A stretch of 64,000 nt of DNA from Prorocentrum cordatum (taxonomy: Eukaryota; Sar; Dinophyceae; Prorocentrales; Prorocentraceae). This document shows positions 22,201 through 31,433 of the stretch, in pieces. The stretch is from NCBI GenBank assembly GCA_963575745.1, contig CAUYUJ010015271.1, forward strand, positions 377,908 to 441,907. The letters are read 5' to 3'. Positions within the stretch are counted from its first letter, which is position 1. Each line of letters begins with the position of its first letter. The position numbers and the translations under genes are program-made. Below the pieces are notes generated by a model. That model saw only the letters and a list, made by a program, of their open reading frames with translations. It did no database searches and was not told the DNA's origin.

Positions 22201-24268
22201 ATGGACATCGAATTATTTAAAAGAGCAGATTCTGCAAAATATCTAGGGCAGAAGAATTCGTTCCAGGGCGCACACAAGGCGGAGTTAGACAACCGGATGC
22301 ACTGTGCTTGGAGGAAGTTTTACGCGTTGAAAGACGAGCTGACGAACAACAAGTATCCAGTCAATACTAGGGTGCGCCTTGTCGAATCCGCTATAATTCC
22401 ATGCGCACTGTATGGTTCGTCGTGCTGGACGCTCACGGCAGACTTAGACCCGGTATTAATCAAGACGCAACGCCAGATGCTACGACTGGTGATTGGGTGT
22501 GGCAGGCGCCGGATCCCAGCCACTTCTCCTGCCAGGTCGACGTCGCCGGTTCCAGCTAGTTTGATTTCTTCTTCTAGTGACAATGTTGAGGACGAGGTGG
22601 AGGAGGACGAGGAGGAGTATCACGTTGAATCTTGGGCAGATTGGTTGCAGAGGACGGCGCGGAACATCGAGCAGCAGCTGGACGCGCTGGGCGTGTCGGA
22701 CTGGAGGACACAATGCAAGAGTCGCAAATGGCATCGCGCCGGAAAGCTGTTGCAATCTGAACAACATAAATGGTCTTACGCAGTTATTTTCCGGGAGCCG
22801 GGGCGCACATATGCGAGGAGGGAACGCACGGGGAGGCCCCCTCGAAGATGGGAAGATGGTTATACGGACGTTTGTCTTATACTGAACCGGGCGCAGATTG
22901 GAAGGCCTACGCCTCTGATCATCAGATGTGGGATGATATGGAGAAGTGCTACGTGGGCCTCTGAGTGAAATTGTATGTTTTTCCATGCCATCGCTGCTCA
23001 GGGCGGGTCCGCCCGCGCTTCGGCAGCGCACCGCTCTCCCCTTCATTGGGGTCAGCTGTCCGCCTGTGTAGAGCGGGTCCGAGTCCGAGTCCGAACACCA
23101 TAGGTGGTTGGGGAAAACGCGTGCGTCGTTGCGCGCAATTGTTGGCTTCATTAGGATTGCCATATCGAGGTCCCCGGAATCTATAAGAAAGAGCGGAGGG
23201 TTTGCAACATTACTTTTCCAACACGCTGCGCGGGCTCTTGTGAGCTCGTATGAGTACCATAAGTGATTTAATTTCTCGTCAAATGGAAACACGCGGGCCC
23301 TCGCTCGCGCATCCTTGTCGAATGATTCCATGCGGGCCACTCGCGCTCGTCGGCCGCGCGTTGATGGCGTGGGCATCATCATCACCCTCTTGAATCTGCA
23401 CCAGCGTGACCAGCATCGGCACCGTCATTGGCTACGCTTTCGTCATTGCCATCATCACCGCCAGCATTGTTGATATCGTCATCGTTTCCGCTGTTGCCGA
23501 CGTCAAGATGACACCGCGCCCGCCCGAGTCACCCGCGCGCCAGCGCGGCCTGTGAGACTCGTTTGGAAGTCCCCATCGGTCAGCGCCGCCGCGCCCGCGT
23601 CGGTTGTGCCAGACTAGCTAGCCGCTCTGCGCTCGAGCTTGCGCGCGCCAGCGCAGCCCCAAAGATGCGCTAGCCAGCGCCAAGCAGTCACCGCAATCGC
23701 CGCCGCATGGGTGTTGTAAATTCAATTGCGGGTGGGTGGGTGGGATGATTGTGCGAGCAGTTGGGTTGGCAATTCCAAGTTCTTCGAAAGTAAAGGCGCC
23801 GCATAGATTGCACCACGTATTATGCCATAGCACACTGTACGGGGCCCATCGTTGAGTTCGATCAACGCCACCATACTCCCCGTCACGCTCTTAGTATGCT
23901 ATCGCTTCTCCTTCTAGTTGAAGGGTGGACACATTATCCCGACACCCCATACGCTGCGTTTAGTGAATCGTCTTAGGTGTTTACTGCACAGCCCGACCTT
24001 TTTTTTCGGTTCCGTTTGTCCGACGCGTTGAGAAATTTGTTTCGTTCGTCGGGGTGCCTATTATGAGGGTTCTACTCATCACTGCGGTTGGAGCGAAAAC
24101 ACACGTAACCACCTTCGCGCGAGAGAGGCGGGCGGTTCCCTCGGTTTCCTGCTCGGCGGCCTCCTCGCGCACAACTACCAGCACCAGCAAGAGCTCATGG
24201 TCGCCAACGCATTTTGTTGCCTCGGGACCGCCATCTGCATGCTGATCATCCACCACTTCCCGCGGCAC
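14016..24268 (+). CDS. Major facilitator superfamily transporter, five inferred exons
   Basis: A polytopic membrane transporter of MFS type, substrate unknown. Joining 14016-14744, 15538-15836, 17195-17339, 17724-17756 and 24128-about 24268 keeps one frame and gives roughly 450 residues with 12 hydrophobic spans, the normal MFS size. Six spans lie in exon 1 and six in the rest, matching the two-domain fold. All exons are on the + strand. Inferred introns are GT-AG (14745-15537), GC-AG (15837-17194), GA-AG (17340-17723) and GT-AG (17757-24127), a donor mix known in dinoflagellates. The last intron carries a minisatellite, microsatellites and a dead LINE. The start is the first ATG after an in-frame TGA. 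The C-terminal end and a possible extra small exon before exon 5 are uncertain. Family assignment rests on topology and general resemblance; no database search was possible. Confidence 0.72.
14789..14952. mobile_element. MITE-A copy 7, best preserved (intron 1)
   Basis: TTAA-GTCGGGCCTG...CAGGCCCGAC-TTAA, with perfect complementarity over the first 14 bases and TTAA at both ends. It is 164 bp long, AT-rich inside (TTTTTGGAGCATTTTTCGG) and non-coding. It lies in transporter intron 1. Confidence 0.9.
14953..15537. other. Remainder of intron 1
   Basis: No repeat of the families named here. Ends in a pyrimidine-containing acceptor, CCACCTTCAG|ACAGG. Confidence 0.45.
15538..15836 (+). CDS. MFS transporter exon 2 (TM7-TM9)
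   Basis: Continues the transporter: basic linker LKKLLQSKRM, then hydrophobic spans around LAVLLIVMSAVVKGSVEE, MIGQLFLVIALAYIVSASAV and IAFVAAWLTALGISAYL. The linker of basic residues before TM7 is the usual central cytoplasmic loop of MFS proteins. The proposed GC donor at 15837 follows AGG and is needed to match the phase of the 17195 acceptor. Confidence 0.75.
16876..16924. repeat. (AC)n microsatellite
   Basis: Almost uninterrupted CA dinucleotides, about 24 units. Confidence 0.95.
17074..17142. repeat. (TCG)n microsatellite
   Basis: Pure TCG triplets, about 23 units, in transporter intron 2. Confidence 0.95.
17195..17339 (+). CDS. MFS transporter exon 3 (TM9 end-TM10)
   Basis: Begins after GATCGTAG, phase 2. 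It encodes VLVVASYEFPEDQRL, then the span LTFYGICLGLTHTPSALLLA followed by acidic DAIEHED. This fits MFS TM10 and the start of the TM10-TM11 loop. The coding sequence runs directly into the left end of MITE-B copy 4. Confidence 0.75.
17340..17525. mobile_element. MITE-B copy 4, at an exon border
   Basis: Starts GAGGGGAACGAAGG (family consensus GTAGGGGAAC) immediately after the exon 3 GAT codon. Arms: CTCGGATGCCCGCGCGGATT on the left, GCGCGGACCTCCGAGCTGTT on the right. Ends CTCCTAG at 17524 and abuts MITE-C copy 3. It supplies the 5' half of the inferred GA-AG intron. Confidence 0.8.
17526..17717. mobile_element. MITE-C copy 3, in the same intron
   Basis: TCGGGGGCGGCAGAGAGGGG on the left, CCCCCCTCTGGGCCGCTCCCGA on the right. 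Shares the internal TTCATGGCGCCTCTTCTTAT with copy 2. Followed by CTAGAG and then coding-like GAGGGCAAGGCC. Confidence 0.8.
17724..17756 (+). CDS. MFS transporter exon 4 (33 nt, loop)
   Basis: Encodes EGKAKDPEQGK, a hydrophilic stretch suited to the TM10-TM11 loop, and ends GGGAAAG|GTACCG, a canonical donor in phase 0. With the MITE pair removed, it continues exon 3 in frame (HED-EGKAKD). It may originally have been one exon with exon 3. Short, so this call depends on the gene model. Confidence 0.5.
17757..18039. other. Start of large intron 4
   Basis: Nothing recognised apart from CCATCGAACATGGATCCGGG-like sequence shared loosely with 18750-18775. The large intron runs to 24127. Confidence 0.4.
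18040..18260. repeat. Dispersed repeat E, copy 1
   Basis: Matches 56550-56760: TTGTTTTGCCG, CGGCGCGGGCCCTCGCACCC, GGCTGTTTTTGGCGCCTGTT, then AAGCGGAGGTCTGGAGCC and CCCAATGTCAAAGCG. About 200 bp, non-coding. Confidence 0.75.
18415..18582. repeat. Dispersed repeat F, copy 2
   Basis: Same order of motifs as copy 1 at 9870-10045: GCATCGCCGATGC, CTCGATGTGGAG, CATCGGCGATGCATCGG, CACCATTTGGGAGGCCTCT. Confidence 0.7.
18809..19390. repeat. Compound (TTG/TGC/TCG/TAG)n microsatellite
   Basis: About 580 bp of trinucleotide repeats: TTG/TGC-rich first, then (TCG)n at 19170-19232, then (TAG)n and back to TTG. Poly-Val, poly-Leu and poly-Thr frames in either direction are artefacts. Confidence 0.9.
19391..20039. 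other. Intron 4 sequence, unrecognised
   Basis: Includes a (GT)n run at 19697-19719 and two near-copies of GGAAGCTCTC(C)AGAAGGTCATTC-type sequence near 19900-19950. No gene seen. Confidence 0.4.
20040..20605 (-). repeat. 77-100 bp minisatellite family, array A (minus, 90-bp unit)
   Basis: Five or six units of 90 bp. Read on the minus strand, each has CACGCTTCGTGGCCC, then GGAGCTCCACCGAAGGCCCC and a GCTGCGCTCGCATGCGCCC segment. As in the other arrays, the upstream end (minus strand) has CGTTTTG and GGTGTTGGGCCCTCG and a pyrimidine-rich tract. Abuts the dead LINE. Confidence 0.85.
20615..22967 (+). pseudogene. 5'-truncated, inactive LINE (RT) in transporter intron
   Basis: Remnant of a non-LTR retrotransposon ORF2. 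Only the last endonuclease motif remains (GSDHRAV, codons from 20644). The reverse transcriptase follows in frame: PITIIPLLHKLFSRLI near 21520, DQAGFRAEYNTDDH, DFKKAFDRI near 21720, RRGMKQGDPLSPTLF near 21880, and the catalytic FADD at 22021-22032. Then come a C-terminal region and a GRPPRRWEDG motif. One frame is kept, but it has TAG at 21703-21705 (probably from a Trp codon), TGA at 22195-22197 and a frameshift near 22860-22900, after which DWKAYASDHQMWDDMEKC continues in another frame. No poly(A) or target duplication was found. It lies in the sense direction of the host gene and is dead. Confidence 0.88.
22968..24127. other. End of intron 4, unrecognised
   Basis: About 1.16 kb without a recognised gene. 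Contains loosely repetitive CATCATCACC/GTCATCG sequence at 23365-23500. Ends at acceptor GCGAGAGAG|GCGGGC. Confidence 0.45.
24128..24268 (+). CDS. MFS transporter exon 5 (TM11-TM12)
   Basis: Phase 0 start after GAGAG. Encodes AGGSLGFLLGGLLAHNYQHQ and then VANAFCCLGTAICMLIIHHF: a glycine-rich TM11 like that of many MFS proteins, a short loop and TM12. The frame then runs into a (TCC)n tract, so the true C-terminus is not visible; either the protein stops soon after or a further exon follows. A longer open frame on the opposite strand overlaps here but has no recognisable domain. Confidence 0.65.
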
Positions 24269-24284
24269 GGGAGGCATTATTCCT

Positions 24285-24375
24285 TTTCTTCCTCCTCCTC
24301 CTCCTCCTTCTCCTCCTCCTCTTCCTTCGGTTACGTGCGCTCCTCCTCCTCCTCTTCCTCCTCCCGCTCCCCCTC
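24285..24375. repeat. (TCC)n pyrimidine tract
   Basis: CTCCTC repeats with one interruption (GGTTACGTGCG), directly behind the last transporter exon. Confidence 0.85.
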
Positions 24376-25928
24376 CGATCCTCCTTACCACTCTCCCCTC
24401 CCTCCTCTGCCTCCTCTCCTCGCCACCCTCCATCGCAGGGTGCTCAGGCTGCGGGGCTGCATCCGCATCAGCGTGCCAAGGATTTGCTGCGCGGGTCGCT
24501 TGCTGGAGAATTCCTGCCAAGATCTGGACGCTCAGGAACGGGCGCCATAGCTGAGCTTTCTGGGCAGCTCGGGCGGCCCTGCATCTCCAGAACGCGCCGC
24601 AGGCCTGTGCGCCAGGCTGCCGGGCGGCGGAGGCGTTCGTCAGCGCGGTCTGGCTGTCCCGTGCAAGCACGGAGGAGCCCGCTGCACGGATTGCGGGCAA
24701 GGAGCTGGCAGGGTCAGCAGGATGACGCCGACCTCGGAGGACGCGAAGAAGGCCGTCAGCACCGGCGTTGAATTCACCAGCACGCTGAGCGCGCTTGTTT
24801 GTCCTCGCGCCAGCATGCTCGGGCGGCAGCGCGGAGGACGAGCAGACACGCGTCAGTGTATGATGCGCGCGCGTGCTCAACTCCAGCACTTGTGTCAGGA
24901 CGTTGCGCTGGTCGACCTGACCAGCATAGCCACGTGGGCGCCCGGCCCTGCGCTCGCTGCTCTGCAACCTGCTGCCTGAATTGCCGCATGGCGCGCAACC
25001 AACGCCACGCCCGCGGGCTGGAGGGTCTTTGCGGATGCGTGGCGTGTGCGCGCGATGGAGTTCATCCCACCAGCGTTGTCGTATCGTGCCGATGGGCCGC
25101 ACCGCTTCGGGAGCAGACGGAGTCCATGCCGCCACGGCAATGCCCCCAGCGCGCGCCTGCAGCGGCGCCGCCGGCAAACCTTGCAAGCGGCCAGTGCTGC
25201 AGCAGGCCGCGAGCAGCGCGCGGCCGTGGCCTCTGAGCGCAAGCCCCTCGAGCAGCGAGAACACGCGGCAGCCGTCGCCCATGCCCTCTGCCTCGTGGAC
25301 TTCCAGGGCACACTCCCTCAAATGCCTTCGCACCTGGTGGCCTGACCTGGCGATCTCCCCCTTCAGGTGGCTACGCCTCAGAGCCCAGCTGGCGGTTGCT
25401 GCCCCAGGCACTTGGTGGGCGGCCATCCGCACCTTCGCACGCGCATGGCCCACTTTCTACCGCGTGCGCCTGGGACATCCCCGCCTGCCGTGCCGGAGGT
25501 CCTCCGCAGATGGCGCTGACCAGATCTCGCGCTAAACGCGCGCCCTCGTCCACGACGCCCCGCTTCACCGCCTCGTCTTGGGCTCGACAGCGGACTGCGA
25601 AGCAGAGCCACAGGGCGAGGACGGCCTCCCCATGACGGTGGCGAGGCTGGCCACGGTGCACCACCTGCACAGCTTGACGCGCCCCCGCCCGGGCCCAGTG
25701 CAGCCGCCCCCGACGGCGGCCTTTGGCGCTGGCGCGCGCCGCCTCCCAGCGCGGCGCGTTCGGGCGCCCCCGCTCCCCGCGCGGGCCCGGCGCGGTCCGC
25801 CTGTCATACTGGGGCCTTGGCCCGCAGCAGCAAGAAACCACGACATCAAACAGTACCGATCCGGGCGGCGCCCGCGGCGGACTGCAGCCGTGGCTCCTGA
25901 CTCCTGTGGAGAGCCACGGGCGCTCTCG
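24376..25928. other. Region with long open frames, no recognised gene
   Basis: A minus-strand open frame of about 490 codons (23981-25453) and others overlap here. Composition is Ala/Arg/Pro-rich and no catalytic or structural motif is recognised. A hydrophobic minus-strand stretch (TAFFASSEVGVILLTLP, near 24720) could be a membrane segment of an unknown exon. Function not assigned. Confidence 0.3.
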
Positions 25929-25929
25929 C

Positions 25930-26057
25930 TTCTCCTCCTCTTCCTCCGCCTCCTCCTCCTCCCATTCCTCCTCCTCCTCCTTCTCCTCCTCCTCCTCCTC
26001 CTTCTCCTCTTCCTCCTCCTCCTTCTCCTCCTCCTCCTCCTCCTCCCTCTCCGACTC
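25930..26057. repeat. (TCC)n pyrimidine tract
   Basis: CTCCTC/TTCTCC repeats, about 130 bp. Confidence 0.9.
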
Positions 26058-27424
26058 GAACGGTAGTCCCGCCTTCTGACCCCTGCCTTGCCTGGCCTGA
26101 GGCGATGCTTGCATTGGCGTCTGGCTCAAGGGAGCTCCCCAGTTGCCCGTCTTAGACGCGCTTGGTGCCCGTATTATTCAGCCGTGTCCAGGTACAAGTA
26201 TCAGCGTTTTCGCCATTCAACTCTTACATCCGGTTTTCTAGTTGGTAGTGGGGCTCGGGCTCGCTTCCACAACCGCCATGGCTTCTCGTTCTCGCCACGC
26301 GTCGACCGCCAGGGCTCCACCTCCACACCGTGTTCAGGGCCGCGGTCATGCAGCCACCGTGTTCACCGCGCTCGTGAAATACTACCTGACCTCCTCCTGG
26401 GCATTTGCCCTTACGCCTTCAGGACCTGCGGAGGGGAACGTGCACAACCCGTACAGGACGCGAACAAGACCTTCAAAAGCATCCAGGACACGGCGTAAGT
26501 ATCCACGGCGGCTTAGAAGCTCCTTGCTGGAGCAACGCCGCTGTTGGAGCCCTGGCCTCCAGCACCTCCCCGAGACATAGAGAGACTCCACTCCAGATGG
26601 GAGGCCATCAGAGTGGGCACGATTGTCATCACAAGCTGCCTCCTCTTGCATGGACGCAGGCGGCAGCAGCGGCAACAAGCGTCACCTCCGCACCTGGGGG
26701 TCCGAGCAGCTAGCTCGAGTGCCTTTCCAGAGATGGGTGCGCGAGGTTGTGATCTGGTCAGTGCCGAACTCATGCCTCAGCGAGTTTCGCCAGGTGTCCT
26801 GGACCAGGGAGACCTCATCAACGGCAACACAGTGCCACCGATGACCTTCCCGATGCACAGCTTAGCTGGACGACGGGGTCAACTGGGCTAGCAGGAGCAC
26901 GCTTTGGCAGCATCGGCACTCATGAACTTCACTGACTGCCAAGGGAGCACATCGTCAACCTTCTCGCGATGTTCGGTATCCTACGCAAGCGTGCGCAGCA
27001 AGTTGGGCAACTCATGATCGGCCACGAAGGTCTCAGCTTCTTCCTGCTTCGTGCATTTGGCGTGTTGAACATCGAGCTGGCCATGATCTTGCATCACTGC
27101 AACATGGCCCACCCTACGAACGCAGCACAGGTCGCGCACATTACGGGCCAGCTGCGACGTCCCGGGCACATGATTTTGGGATCGCCTGGCAACTTCGCCT
27201 CGGCGGTCCACCATGCCCAGCGGCCCGCCTTCAGCACTGGTGCTCCCACGCAAGATCAGGCTCACGGCGCCTGCGGTACTGAAGCCGGATCAAGCCGAGA
27301 CGGGACGGGGCCAGCCAAATTGGCAGCGGCGCCGAGCCCACCTTCACAAGCAACCGCCAGAATCACCAGCTCCACATCGTTGGTTGGGGGGAGCTTTGGC
27401 GATGGTGGCAGCAATGATCCCCTC
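26058..27424. other. Unrecognised region, possibly part of the minus-strand remnant
   Basis: Both strands have open frames. On the minus strand, at 26981-27265, an ordinary-looking protein segment (with AKCTKQEEAETFVADHELPN) may belong to the same decayed gene as 27425-29640. No domain recognised. Confidence 0.35.
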
Positions 27425-29640
27425 CTAGGTGTACCAATGAATCACCCCAGCGGGCTGGTAGCTTTCGGCGTCATCTCCAGTCGCTGTACCCAGTCGCTGT
27501 ACTTCCGACTCGTGGGGCGTCATCGGGTCCACAGGCGGTAGGAACCGATGTGGCTTGTCGCCCTCCGTGGGAATATGTGTAGCCAGTGCCTGCTCAATCG
27601 CGCTGACATTTTCCACGTTGTCGAGGCGCTCCTGTGCCATCGCGGCATCATGGTGGGCTTGCTGGAACTCCCTGGTAGCTTCCTCTGCGTGCTTCTTGTG
27701 GGTTGCCCGCATGATCATCTAGTCCATCTTCTTCTGCCAGTAGATACGCATATCATGTTGGAATGCGTCACGTTGTTTTGTTGTGCCCATCTCGGCCCTC
27801 TGTACCACCACTTGCAATGGTGCCTCCTCTGCTCGTAGTGTCTTTTAGTAGGCCTGCTGCTCCTTGGCAGTTATGACAGTAAGGACTGTCAGTCGGTAAC
27901 ATTTTCGCTTCTGATCTTGTTCAGCGTCCAGTTTTCTGACCAGGCGCTCTATGTCCGTGACCATTTCTAGCGGGTGCTCCTGGCGGACGTCGCATAGTGT
28001 TGTTTCCATGTGGCTCTGTTGTCTTTTCAGTTCGTCCTGAGCTTGTTGGAACTTGTTGCACTCTTCCTTGTAGATCACCATGGTGGCGGTGCTATCCTTA
28101 ATTATGGTATTTGCTGCGATCCTTTCAAATGTTTGTACTTGTTGCTCCAGTTGGCGCGATGCTTGCTGCTGTCGATGACTGTTGCCGCGCATTTCTTAGC
28201 TCCTTCTGCAGCTGGTCGGTCAGGGCTTTCTCTTGCTCTTCAGGTTCACTTTCGGTGGCGGCATGTGTGGCCTCTAGCTCCTCATCCGTCCTGCTGAGGG
28301 CCGCTGCATTCCTTGCCTGCAGGAACTCGTGGTGTGCCGCCATGTTCTCCGTTGTCTCCTTGAGGGAGGTAATATCGTTCATCCGGTCCTTGTACTAGTG
28401 CTGAGCTCTTGTTGTTTCGCCATGCTGTTTTTACCTCGTTTCTAGGCGGCGTCTTCGGCTGCGCGAAGGTGCGTCTTCAGGGCGTGGGTCTCGTTGTTGG
28501 CAGCAGTATTGTTATTATTGATGTTGGTGGCCATGCGTTGTTTGTCTTCCTCAATCGTCCTGAGCAAGGTGCTGGTGTTTCGTCCCGTCTGTCGTTTCCC
28601 CCGCCCCTTATTGTCTTTCACGGGACAAGGTCGGCGTTTGTGTTATGGTAAGTCCTTTTGTGGTCTTTAAGCGTCGTCATCAGCGCCTGTGTCACTGTAG
28701 CCGTCGTCCGTGGCGTTGCTGTTGTCGGCCTTGCCCTCCCCCCAGCTCGTTTATGTAGATATGTACATGTTTCTGGTCTGCCGTGGCGTGTCCGTAGGTC
28801 TCTATGGTCCTCTTTGGTGTTTCTATCTCCCTTGCCTGTTGGGCTAAGGGCATGCTATTAAAGACCATGGCTTCGGTGAAGGCGATCGGTGCCACTGCGT
28901 CTGCCGTGGGTAGACCAGCTGCACTGTTGTTTGCAATGGCTGTTACTGCCCGCCTCTGCCTTCATGTATTAGATATTCTTCCATCCGTCCCTCAGCATGA
29001 GGTCGTTCGGTGGCAGCTCCCTGTCATGTCTTTGTGCGGCGTACACATTCCTATTCCGCATGGCGTTGCTGATCGTGTTGGCGATGTGGTCATTGTACTC
29101 ATGGTTGCTGTCTTTCTTCTTGCGCGTCTTCTCATGTTCGGGTTGGCCCTTTGCCTTCCTCTTGCCCTTGATGTTATTGTTCTTGCCTTCGGGTTCCAGT
29201 TGTCGGGCCCGTTGTCGCCCTTGGTGGCGCTTCCGTTGCCACTGGCGTTGTTACCCTTTCCATTGTAGGCCTAGTTCCAATAGGTGTCGGGGTGGCCCTT
29301 GGCTCACTGGTCCGTCCAATTGGTATTCCTCCACCGCTCGAGGCCTGCTCCACTTTCCGATGTAGGTCGTGAAGTAGTTTCCCTGCTTGGAGGACGGCGT
29401 AATGCCGACCTCCACGATGGTGGCGTAGTTCCCGATCCATTTGCCGTCGTCCCCCATGATGTCGCCATGGTTGGATCTGGAGGTCGATGTCGCGGTGGTT
29501 GCTGCGCGCTGTGGTGACGTGCCAGTTGTTGCTGAGCTGTTGTAGTGCACGAACTCGTGTGCGAAAGCTGGCCCTCTCGCGTCGGGGCCTGTGCCAGACC
29601 GGGCTCCTCGATCTGGCAGCCGTGGATGCATGAGGGGTAA
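27425..29640 (-). pseudogene. Frameshifted coiled-coil protein remnant
   Basis: On the minus strand, a series of segments in different frames reads like one protein interrupted by indels and stops. 29251-29631 contains IGNYATIVEVGITPSSKQGN and YFTTYIGKW. About 28980-29190 is Lys/Arg/Asn-rich with EYNDHIANTISNAMRNRNVY. 28692-28895 contains ETYGHATADQKHVHIYINEL. 28125-28382, 27845-28192 and 27425-27718 are Glu/Gln/Lys-rich and heptad-like (ECNKFQQAQDELKRQQ), so probably coiled coil. The order, a basic region followed by coiled coils, would suit a structural or retroelement gag/ORF1-like protein, but I recognise no family. Frames change at least three times, hence pseudogene; a multi-exon gene is the alternative. 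Confidence 0.4.
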
Positions 29641-30007
29641 CGACCGGGGGGGGGGGGGACTGGCATAGGGGGGGATGCATCGACCCGGAATCGGCGATAC
29701 ATCGCCCGATTAGATCGGCGACAGGGCCCCGCAGTGAGTCCGCACTTGCCTGGGCAGGTCGAGCCCCCTATCAGCGATCCATGGGCGACATGGGGTCGAT
29801 GCCTCCCCCGCTGTGCCTATCCCCCCCTGCCGCTGCCCCTGAGTGCAGGCGTGGGCCCCAGCGGGGCACGGGAGGAAAGGATGTGGTGCTGGGAGTGCCC
29901 ATGGCCTCCGCAGGCGCGGTCGCCTGCGGCCGAGGGCGAGCGCCCCGCGGGCCGCCACCGCGAAGGCTTTCCTGCACCTCGCGGGAGCCTCGCGGGCGCA
30001 CGCGGTT
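29641..30007. other. Region without recognised gene
   Basis: Contains a G12-13 run near 29648 and a short piece resembling dispersed repeat F (CGGCGATACATCGCCCGAT) near 29690. Confidence 0.4.
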
Positions 30008-30235
30008 TCCTCCTCCTCCTCATTCTCCTCCTCCTCCTCTTCTTTCTCCTCCTCTTCCTCCGCTTTCTCCTCCTCTCCTCCCCTCCTCCCCCTCCTCCTC
30101 TTCCTCCTCCTCTTCTCCCTCCTCCTTCCCCTCCTCCTCCCCCCCCTCCCTCTTCCCCCTCCTCCACTTCCTCCTCCTCCTCCTCCTCCTCCTCCTCCTC
30201 CTCCTCCTCTGCACCTGCTCCATCCCCCCCTGTTC
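30008..30235. repeat. (TCC)n pyrimidine tract, 230 bp
   Basis: CTCCTC repeats with TTC and CCC variants. Purest section at 30166-30209. Confidence 0.9.
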
Positions 30236-30249
30236 TTCCCCCTCCGCTT

Positions 30250-30432
30250 CCATCCCTTCTGTGGTGGAGGTCGGCGCCGAAGCAGATCGAAGTCCAGCGG
30301 GAAACCAGCGTCACCTACGGCGACACGGAGTTCATCGGCGGCAAGGATAGCGTCACCTACGGCAGCACGGAATTTGGCGTTACTTGCGGTCACGGCGGCA
30401 AGGACAAGGACAGCGCGGACGACTCCCGCCAT
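30250..30432 (-). CDS. Candidate exon with signal peptide, unknown protein
   Basis: On the minus strand, an ATG at 30430-30432 starts a typical signal peptide: short polar start, hydrophobic VVRAVLVLAAVTA, then a small-residue site SNA. It continues with a duplicated VGDA module (FRAAVGDAILAADELRVAVGDAG) toward the pyrimidine tract. The opposite strand is also open and shows a matching duplication (SVTYG.TEF), because the DNA itself is duplicated. No family recognised; it could be chance. Would be the first exon of a secreted protein if real. Confidence 0.25.
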
Positions 30433-31433
30433 CGCCCAAGCATGCTGACCGAGCCCGTGCCGGGCGGATAAGGCACGCCAGCGCAACTTCGCTCCACTTC
30501 GTGCAAGTTGAGTTCTTGCTCCATCATGCCGCTTGCCTCCCATCCCTCCTCCTCGCCCTCCTCTTCCTCCTCGTGGTGGTGCACCTCATGCTCGTATTCC
30601 TCATGCTTTCTCTCCTCCGCCGACACCTCCACTCCTCCTCGTAAAGCCACATGGGAGGTCCAGGTTGGATAAATGGTACGAAGCACCAGATTACGACTCT
30701 AGGCCACGTGCTGTCGCGGCCAACTCCTTGCAAGGCCACCTGCTTTGAAGTATGTCAGACCGAGCAATCAAACCGATGACCAGGCGCGGGACCATCGAGC
30801 TGTACCAAAAATGTGGAATCAAGGCAAATCGGAAGTACGAGTGTGAGACAGAGAACCATATAAGTGTGAAACATGCATGGGGACAATATGAGTCGAATTC
30901 CCCAGTTTGTTCAAACTGTTTCAAACTTCAATGCCGGGGGGAACTTTCCACATGTTGTCATGTTTGTTTCAAATCTCCAAGTCGAGGCGATTGCTTTCAA
31001 ACCATGTACGTCCACATCCAGGCGAACTCCTCTTCATGTTTTACGCTACCGAATCCGTCGAACTTTTACCAATTTTTCAGTGTGTTCCGGAGGTGCGTGC
31101 GCAGTAATGACTTGGCGGGACTGTCGGCGTCGGTTTCATTGATCCTCATCGTGCCTGTCTGCAGCCATCCTGGTTCCAGGATGTCATGCAGTCGGTTTTT
31201 GGCGTTTTCCTCGCCTCTGACCCTTTCCGCTGAGAGTCTCTTCGCCGCCGCCATGCTGGACCGCAGGAGGCAGCGGCTCGGATGGTGACGAGAAGACCGG
31301 CCTCTTGCCACCGCCTGCTCTTTCGGGGATCGAGCTCAATTGCCCCGGCAGTCGCTTGCTTCCTGGAGTGATCGAAGATATTGTCATGAGCCCTGTGTTG
31401 GAGAATCGTGATGGGAATATCGTGTTGTGGTAG
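30433..31433. other. Region without recognised gene; contains repeat G copy 1
   Basis: Relatively AT-rich section. 31085-31175 matches 40985-41075 (GCGTGCGCA.TAATGACTT, then GCGTCGGTTTCAT.GATCC). The upstream 30890-31080 shares TTTCAAAC-rich sequence with the 41300 region. Confidence 0.5.

Noticed and set aside
23008-23035. U6 snRNA-like CGCTTCGGCAGC
   Set aside because: Only about a dozen bases resemble the U6 start; the rest of U6 does not follow.
23981-25453. 490-codon minus-strand frame as a gene
   Set aside because: GC-driven composition, overlaps a transporter exon and a (TCC)n tract, no recognisable motif. Kept only as an unassigned region.
26123-26130. Second spliced-leader relic (GGCTCAAG)
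   Set aside because: Only eight bases match and the preceding TAGCCATTTT is absent.
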